This document shows, piece by piece, positions 59,863 through 64,000 of a stretch of DNA of 64,000 bases. Position numbers and translations under genes: made by a program. The DNA is from Pseudophaeobacter sp965641885 (GTDB lineage: Bacteria > Pseudomonadota > Alphaproteobacteria > Rhodobacterales > Rhodobacteraceae), in assembly GCA_965641885.1 (NCBI GenBank), contig OZ282574.1, positions 1,860,001-1,924,000 on the forward strand, in the 5' to 3' direction. The notes beneath the pieces were generated by a model. It ran no database searches. It was given only the letters and a program-made list of their open reading frames with translations, and was not told the DNA's origin. Numbering within the stretch: the stretch's first letter is position 1; each line of letters begins with the position of its first letter.

Positions 59863-61269
59863 TTAGCAGCTGTAGTACATGCCGTACTCTACTGGGTGCG
59901 GTGTGTGCTCATAGGTCTGAACTTCTTCCATTTTCAGAGCGATATAGCCTTCGATCTGATCTTTGGTGAAGACGTCGCCCTGCAGCAGGAAGTCGTGATC
60001 GGCTTCCAGGCATTCCAGTGCTTCGCGCAGCGAGCCGCAAACTGTTGGGATATCAGCCAGCTCTTCTGCAGGCAGGTCATAGAGGTTCTTGTCCATGGCC
60101 TCACCGGGGTCGATCTTGTTCTTGATACCGTCAAGACCAGCCATCAGCAGCGCTGCAAAGCAAAGGTAGGGGTTGGCGGCCGGATCAGGGAAACGGGCCT
60201 CAACGCGCTTGGCTTTGGGGCTTTCGGTCCATGGGATGCGAACGCAGCCAGACCGGTTACGGGCCGAATAGGCGCGCAGAACGGGAGCTTCAAAGCCAGG
60301 GATCAGACGCTTGTAGCTGTTGGTCGCCGGGTTGGTAAAGGCGTTCAGGGTCTTTGCGTGCTTCAGGATGCCGCCGATGAAATACAGCGCTTCATCAGAG
60401 AGATCAGCATATTTGTCGCCAGCAAAGAGCGGCTTGCCGTCTTTCCAGATCGACATGTTCACGTGCATGCCGGTGCCGTTGTCGCCGTAGATTGGCTTTG
60501 GCATAAAGGTCGCGGATTTGCCGTAGGCGTGGGCCACGTTGTGGATCACATATTTGTATTTCTGCAGCTCGTCGGCCTGTTTGGTCAGGCTGTCAAAGAT
60601 CAGACCCAGCTCGTGCTGGCAGGAGGCAACCTCGTGGTGGTGCTTGTCCACTTTCATGCCCAGACGCTTCATGGTCGACAGCATTTCAGAGCGCAGGTCC
60701 TGCGATTCGTCAGTGGGGTTCACCGGGAAATAGCCGCCTTTGAGGCCAGGGCGGTGGCCCATGTTGCCCATTTCATACTCGGTGTCGGTGTTCCAGGAGG
60801 CGTCGGAGGCGTCGACCTCGTAGGAAACCTTGTTGATCGAGTTGGAGTAGCGCACGTCGTCAAACAGGAAAAATTCTGCTTCGGGACCCATATAGGCCAC
60901 ATCACCAATGCCAGAGGCCTTCAGGTAGGCTTCGGCTTTTTGGGCAGTACCACGTGGGTCACGCTCGTAGGATTCGCCTGTGTCGGGCTCAACGATCGAG
61001 CAATGGATGCAGATGGTTTTCTCGGCGTAGAACGGGTCAACATAGGCCGAGGTGGTGTCAGCCATCAGTTTCATGTCGGAGTTTTCGATCGATTTCCAGC
61101 CAGCGATGGAGGAGCCGTCAAACATGAAGCCCTCTTCGAGGAAGTCTTCGTCGACCAAATCTACATCCACGGTCACGTGCTGCAGCTTGCCGCGCACATC
61201 GGTGAAACGGATGTCGACATAGGCCGCATCCTCGTCTTTGATCATCTGGAGAACTGCGTCTGTGCTCAT
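59863..61269 (-). CDS. glnA: Glutamine synthetase type I
   Basis: A 468-residue enzyme that makes glutamine from glutamate and ammonia, a dodecamer. The N-terminal half has TDVRGKLQHVTVDV and FDGSSIAGWKSIENSDMKL; the catalytic part carries GTGMHVNMSIWKDGKPLFAG with GxGMHxN, and SCGYHEV-like blocks are replaced by KHHHEVASCQHELGLIFDSL. The Tyr in KNLYDLPAEEL falls at residue 397, the adenylylation site of GlnE-controlled enzymes, so covalent control is likely. It follows glnB with a 42-bp gap; glnBA is the usual alphaproteobacterial order. Confidence 0.98.
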   Translation of the reverse strand: MSTDAVLQMIKDEDAAYVDIRFTDVRGKLQHVTVDVDLVDEDFLEEGFMFDGSSIAGWKSIENSDMKLMADTTSAYVDPFYAEKTICIHCSIVEPDTGESYERDPRGTAQKAEAYLKASGIGDVAYMGPEAEFFLFDDVRYSNSINKVSYEVDASDASWNTDTEYEMGNMGHRPGLKGGYFPVNPTDESQDLRSEMLSTMKRLGMKVDKHHHEVASCQHELGLIFDSLTKQADELQKYKYVIHNVAHAYGKSATFMPKPIYGDNGTGMHVNMSIWKDGKPLFAGDKYADLSDEALYFIGGILKHAKTLNAFTNPATNSYKRLIPGFEAPVLRAYSARNRSGCVRIPWTESPKAKRVEARFPDPAANPYLCFAALLMAGLDGIKNKIDPGEAMDKNLYDLPAEELADIPTVCGSLREALECLEADHDFLLQGDVFTKDQIEGYIALKMEEVQTYEHTPHPVEYGMYYSC

Positions 61270-61311
61270 TCCCTTGGTCCTTCTGATTTTAATGTCAGGT
61301 AATTCGGTGGT

Positions 61312-61650
61312 TTACAGCGCGTCCGTGCCGGTCTCGCCGGTACGAATACGGATGGCTTGCTCGACGGGGGAGACAAAAATCTTGCCGTCGCCAATCTTGT
61401 CTGTTTTTGCGGCATCGATGATGGCCTCAATGGCAGCTTCGACCTGATCGGCCTCAAGCACTACTTCGATTTTTACCTTTGGCAGGAAGTCGACGACATA
61501 TTCTGCACCGCGGTAAAGCTCGGTATGGCCTTTCTGACGGCCAAAACCTTTTACTTCGATCACAGAGAGGCCCTGAACGCCGACATCCTGCAGCGCTTCC
61601 TTCACCTCGTCCAGTTTGAACGGCTTGATGATGGCTTCGATCTTTTTCAT
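61312..61650 (-). CDS. glnB: Nitrogen regulatory protein P-II (GlnB)
   Basis: The 112-residue PII signal protein reporting on 2-oxoglutarate, ATP/ADP and glutamine. It starts MKKIEAIIKPFKLDEVKEAL, the family N-terminus, and has the T-loop GRQKGHTELYRGAEYVVDF with Tyr51, the uridylylation site. The end KIFVSPVEQAIRIRTGETGT is the PII signature 2. ATG 61650 follows GAGGAG with 8-nt spacing; an in-frame extension of 20 codons upstream is not PII-like. It heads the glnBA operon and lies downstream of the candidate NtrC site. Confidence 0.97.
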   Translation of the reverse strand: MKKIEAIIKPFKLDEVKEALQDVGVQGLSVIEVKGFGRQKGHTELYRGAEYVVDFLPKVKIEVVLEADQVEAAIEAIIDAAKTDKIGDGKIFVSPVEQAIRIRTGETGTDAL

Positions 61651-61747
61651 CCCTGGGCTCCTCACAACCTTGTCGAAGCTCGTCAGATCATTTCTTAATG
61701 GCGACGACAATGCGCTGTGCTGTCTCAGGTAGGGTAGCGCTATGATT

Positions 61748-61775
61748 TTGACCGGTGGTGATTAAAAAATAGGCT
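61748..61775 (+). promoter_or_regulatory. Candidate sigma-70-type promoter for the NAD(P)HX repair gene
   Basis: TTGACC (-35 type), a 16-bp spacer and TAGGCT (-10 type) lie 60-87 bp before the ATG at 61835 on the plus strand. This is a by-eye match only. Confidence 0.3.
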
Positions 61776-61778
61776 AGA

Positions 61779-61795
61779 CGCACAAATATTGCGCA
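61779..61795. promoter_or_regulatory. Candidate NtrC-type binding site upstream of glnB
   Basis: CGCAC-AAATATT-GCGCA (read on the minus strand as TGCGC-N7-GTGCG) is an inverted repeat that matches the NtrC consensus TGCAC-N7-GTGCA at 8 of 10 positions. It is 129 bp upstream of the glnB start in the region shared with the divergent repair gene, where nitrogen control is expected. Confidence 0.45.
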
Positions 61796-61834
61796 AAATT
61801 GAATCGCCAGATCTGAAGGACGAGGAGAGCCCTC

Positions 61835-63568
61835 ATGACAGAATTGCTAACAGCCGCCCAGATGCGCGCCATCGAACGCGCAGCCATCGAGTCTGGCGAT
61901 GTCACGGGGTTTGAGCTGATGGAGCGGGCAGGCGCTGGTGTGGTCGAGGCAATTTTTGAGGAATGGCCAGAATACCAGACTGCACCTCAGAGTGCTGCCG
62001 TCCTATGTGGGCCGGGCAACAATGGCGGAGATGGTTTTGTGGTCGCACGGCTGCTTGCCGCCAAAGGCTGGACCGTGAAGCTGTTTCTGTATGGTGATCC
62101 GGAAAAACTGCCTCGGGACGCGCGCACAAATTATGATATTTGGATCGCTGACAATCAGGCCGAGGAGCTATCAGAAAGTAGTTTTCGCGCTCATCCTTGT
62201 GAATTGTATATAGACGCTCTGTTTGGGACAGGGCTTACCCGCCCACTTGAGGGCGAAGCGCGTGCCGTTATCCGGCATATGTCCGGTATCAACGGCGACC
62301 ACTATGTTGATCAAACCGTTGCTATCGACGCACCATCCGGGCTCTGTCTCGACAGTGGGCGCTGGTTGACCGGGGTGCCGGCCGATATTGAAGCAACACT
62401 CTCCATGATTCCTGAGCAGTTTCGCCACCCAATTGCGGCGCCGCAAGAGCCTGCGCCACGACCTCAGGCGCGTTTGACAGTGGCTTTTGAGTCTCCAAAA
62501 ATTGGCCACTTTATCGCGGCTGGCCCAGTGCATTGCGGGCGCGTTGTTGTCAAAGATATCGGTTTGGAAAACTGGCGTTGTTTTGCGCCTCGTACGGACG
62601 GGAAGCCTAGGTTTGTTTTGAGCCAGAATGGTCCTGTGGGTATGTTGCGCCCGGCCAAGGTCCGGCTGACAGGGCAGGCGCCGATCGTGCAGGATCTTCG
62701 CAACAAGACGTTCCATCGGTGGAGCACTGACGCGTGGCTGGATAAACGCAGCGGGTCGCATAAATTCTCCCATGGACACGCTCTGGTCCTATCCGGCGGT
62801 CACGGCAAGACTGGCGCGGCACGCTTGGCGGCGCGCGGTGCCCTGCGCATCGGCGCCGGGCTGGTAACGCTGGGCTCGCCACGCTCGGCGATGTATGAAA
62901 ATGCCGCTCACCTGACCGCGATCATGCTGCACCAGATTGATGGTGCGCATGGGGTAAGTGAGCTGTTGGAGGATAAGCGCATCAACGCGCTCTGTCTGGG
63001 GCCCGGGCTTGGGCGCGGCATGGATACGCAAGCCGTCGTGATCGCAACACTAAACGAGCTGCGGCCCACCGTGCTGGACGCCGATGCTCTTACTCTGTTT
63101 GAGCGCAACCCACAGGTATTGTTCGATCTTTTGCATGACAGATGTGTGCTGACGCCACACGGCGGTGAATTTTCCAAACTGTTCCCGGACCTGGCCGAAA
63201 AACTGGCCACCCCGGCGACAACCGGCCCAGCTTACTCCAAGGTTGATGCCACCTGTGAGGCCGCCGCCCGGGCTGGCTGCGTTGTGCTCTATAAAGGAGC
63301 CGATACAGTCATTGCAGCGCCGGACGGGCGCTGTTTGGTCAACGCGGCCCAATATGAGCGTGCCGCGCCCTGGCTGGCCACTGCTGGATCTGGAGATGTC
63401 TTGGCCGGGTTCATCACCGGGCTTTTGGCGCGTGGGCTTTCGCCCCTGCAGGCAGCAGAGACCGGTGCCTGGCTACATGTAGAAGCGGCACTGGAGTTTG
63501 GCCCCGGTCTTATTGCCGAAGACCTTCCAGAGCAGCTTCCGACACTGTTTCGCAGGTTGAAAGCCTAG
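61835..63568 (+). CDS. nnr: Bifunctional NAD(P)HX epimerase / ADP-dependent NAD(P)HX dehydratase
   Basis: A 577-residue metabolite-repair enzyme that rescues hydrated NADH and NADPH. The N-terminal YjeF_N epimerase domain (1-225) has AVLCGPGNNGGDGFVVARLL and DALFGTGLTRPLEGEAR; the C-terminal ribokinase-like YjeF_C dehydratase domain (about 300-575) has HALVLSGGHGKTGAARLAAR, DADALTLFERNP, CVLTPHGGEFSKLFPDLAEK and TAGSGDVLAGFITGLLARGL. The linker and domain edges make it longer than the usual about 500. GAGGAG precedes the ATG. It diverges from glnBA. Confidence 0.95.
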   Translation: MTELLTAAQMRAIERAAIESGDVTGFELMERAGAGVVEAIFEEWPEYQTAPQSAAVLCGPGNNGGDGFVVARLLAAKGWTVKLFLYGDPEKLPRDARTNYDIWIADNQAEELSESSFRAHPCELYIDALFGTGLTRPLEGEARAVIRHMSGINGDHYVDQTVAIDAPSGLCLDSGRWLTGVPADIEATLSMIPEQFRHPIAAPQEPAPRPQARLTVAFESPKIGHFIAAGPVHCGRVVVKDIGLENWRCFAPRTDGKPRFVLSQNGPVGMLRPAKVRLTGQAPIVQDLRNKTFHRWSTDAWLDKRSGSHKFSHGHALVLSGGHGKTGAARLAARGALRIGAGLVTLGSPRSAMYENAAHLTAIMLHQIDGAHGVSELLEDKRINALCLGPGLGRGMDTQAVVIATLNELRPTVLDADALTLFERNPQVLFDLLHDRCVLTPHGGEFSKLFPDLAEKLATPATTGPAYSKVDATCEAAARAGCVVLYKGADTVIAAPDGRCLVNAAQYERAAPWLATAGSGDVLAGFITGLLARGLSPLQAAETGAWLHVEAALEFGPGLIAEDLPEQLPTLFRRLKA

Positions 63569-64000
63569 CCAGCTACTTTAGCATTTTTGGGCTTGATTTA
63601 GGGCGTTTTCAAGGAAGAGTGCCGCATTGGGATTGGGGCGCGACTGCGGAGAGTATGCCAGCCCAAGTCCGGTTGCATATATGATGTGGGGCGGGTCAAG
63701 CTGCGCAATGCTCGGCTTTGTTTCGCGCGCGGCCGAATCGCGGATAGAGGCGTGATCTGCTACGGACGCTGCGGGCCACGCCTTGCCGGGCCATGTCATG
63801 TCGCGCCTACACAACGCCCTTGAACGCCCGGATCGCATTCGGTACGACCTTACTCTATTGGCTACGCGGCCTGATTTCAGATTTTCTGGTCGCGCTATTT
63901 CTTCTGTGATGTGAGTAATGGGTTGAATTTGAACAGATTGTTGCGCCTCGGCATTCTTGTGCCGTAAGTGAAATTAGCGCTCGCATCCGGTTGCAAGCTT
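63569..64000. other. Right-end region without a supported gene
   Basis: About 430 bp. A minus-strand open frame of 86 codons (63578-63838) ends close to the repair gene, but it has no ribosome binding site and no family-like sequence, so I leave it out. No repeat, tRNA or terminator is seen. A gene may start or end beyond the window edge. Confidence 0.4.

Noticed and set aside
59896..61302. Plus-strand open frame of 468 codons opposite glnA
   Set aside because: It is the shadow of glutamine synthetase, whose motifs are complete on the other strand.
63578..63838. Minus-strand open frame of 86 codons at the right end
   Set aside because: No ribosome binding site and no recognisable domain; could be noise or the end of a decayed gene.
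1..64000. CRISPR arrays, tRNA or rRNA genes, prophage, toxin-antitoxin or defence genes
   Set aside because: Read through for repeats, cloverleaf ends and typical domains; none was seen. The short tandem repeats present are too few and too short for CRISPR.

Overview
The window looks like a core chromosomal segment of a marine alphaproteobacterium of the Roseobacter group (Rhodobacteraceae). This rests on recalled family knowledge, not a search. Pointers are the high-GC coding sequence, a soxBDAG sarcosine oxidase operon, a type I (ccm) cytochrome c maturation set, alphaproteobacterial neighbourhoods such as yajC-secD-secF and glnB-glnA, the TPR/YfgM-like-bamB-der order, and small-domain proteins (DUF1289, DUF1223, DUF1007, DUF3445) common in that group. 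No rRNA, tRNA, insertion sequence, prophage, CRISPR array or recognisable defence system was seen.

Layout. 1-3.0 kb: a minus-strand catabolic unit (LysR regulator, HIBADH-type dehydrogenase, partial aldehyde dehydrogenase). 3.4-6.5 kb: dusA, then a ccmI-ruvX-DUF1289 operon on the minus strand. 6.7-12.0 kb: the soxB-soxD-soxA-soxG operon. 12.4-16.4 kb: two small related secreted proteins, an FkbM methyltransferase, iron/manganese superoxide dismutase, RarD permease and a LOG-family protein. 16.5-21.8 kb: a large LysM protein, an Atm1-type ABC exporter and a membrane-anchored EEP-domain protein. 21.9-27.1 kb: an RND efflux pair. 27.3-31.0 kb: YfgM-like protein, BamB and Der. 31.2-35.9 kb: fatty acid desaturase, a helix-hairpin-helix protein with a histone-H1-like tail, SerS and a pentapeptide-repeat membrane protein. 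36.0-42.4 kb: yajC-secD-secF, an Mth938-like protein and ccmABCDG. 42.4-53.3 kb: DOPA-dioxygenase-like protein, SDR, aconitase, DUF1223 protein, LpxL-type acyltransferase, an isolated FliG, TPR protein, PurB and a hydrolase-OsmC fusion. 53.5-64 kb: DUF1007-NicO metal uptake pair, DUF3445 protein, an unrecognised protein, an MltB-type transglycosylase, an Hsp70-like ATPase, glnB-glnA and bifunctional NAD(P)HX repair enzyme.

Genes that work together: CcmI with CcmABCDG in cytochrome c assembly (ccmE, ccmF and ccmH are not in the window); SoxBDAG as one enzyme; YajC-SecDF in protein export; BamB and probably the YfgM-like protein in envelope biogenesis; GlnB-GlnA in nitrogen control; DUF1007-NicO in nickel/cobalt-type metal transport.

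I found no convincing previously undescribed multi-gene system. The more unusual signals are small-scale: an 11-unit, 12-bp minisatellite inside the leader of the DUF1223 gene, short tandem repeats upstream of a LysR gene and of the desaturase gene, a pentapeptide-repeat gene whose two halves differ in base composition, an RND permease with extra hydrophobic segments, a histone-H1-like helix-hairpin-helix protein, a pair of divergent secreted paralogues, and several inverted repeats that look like operators.
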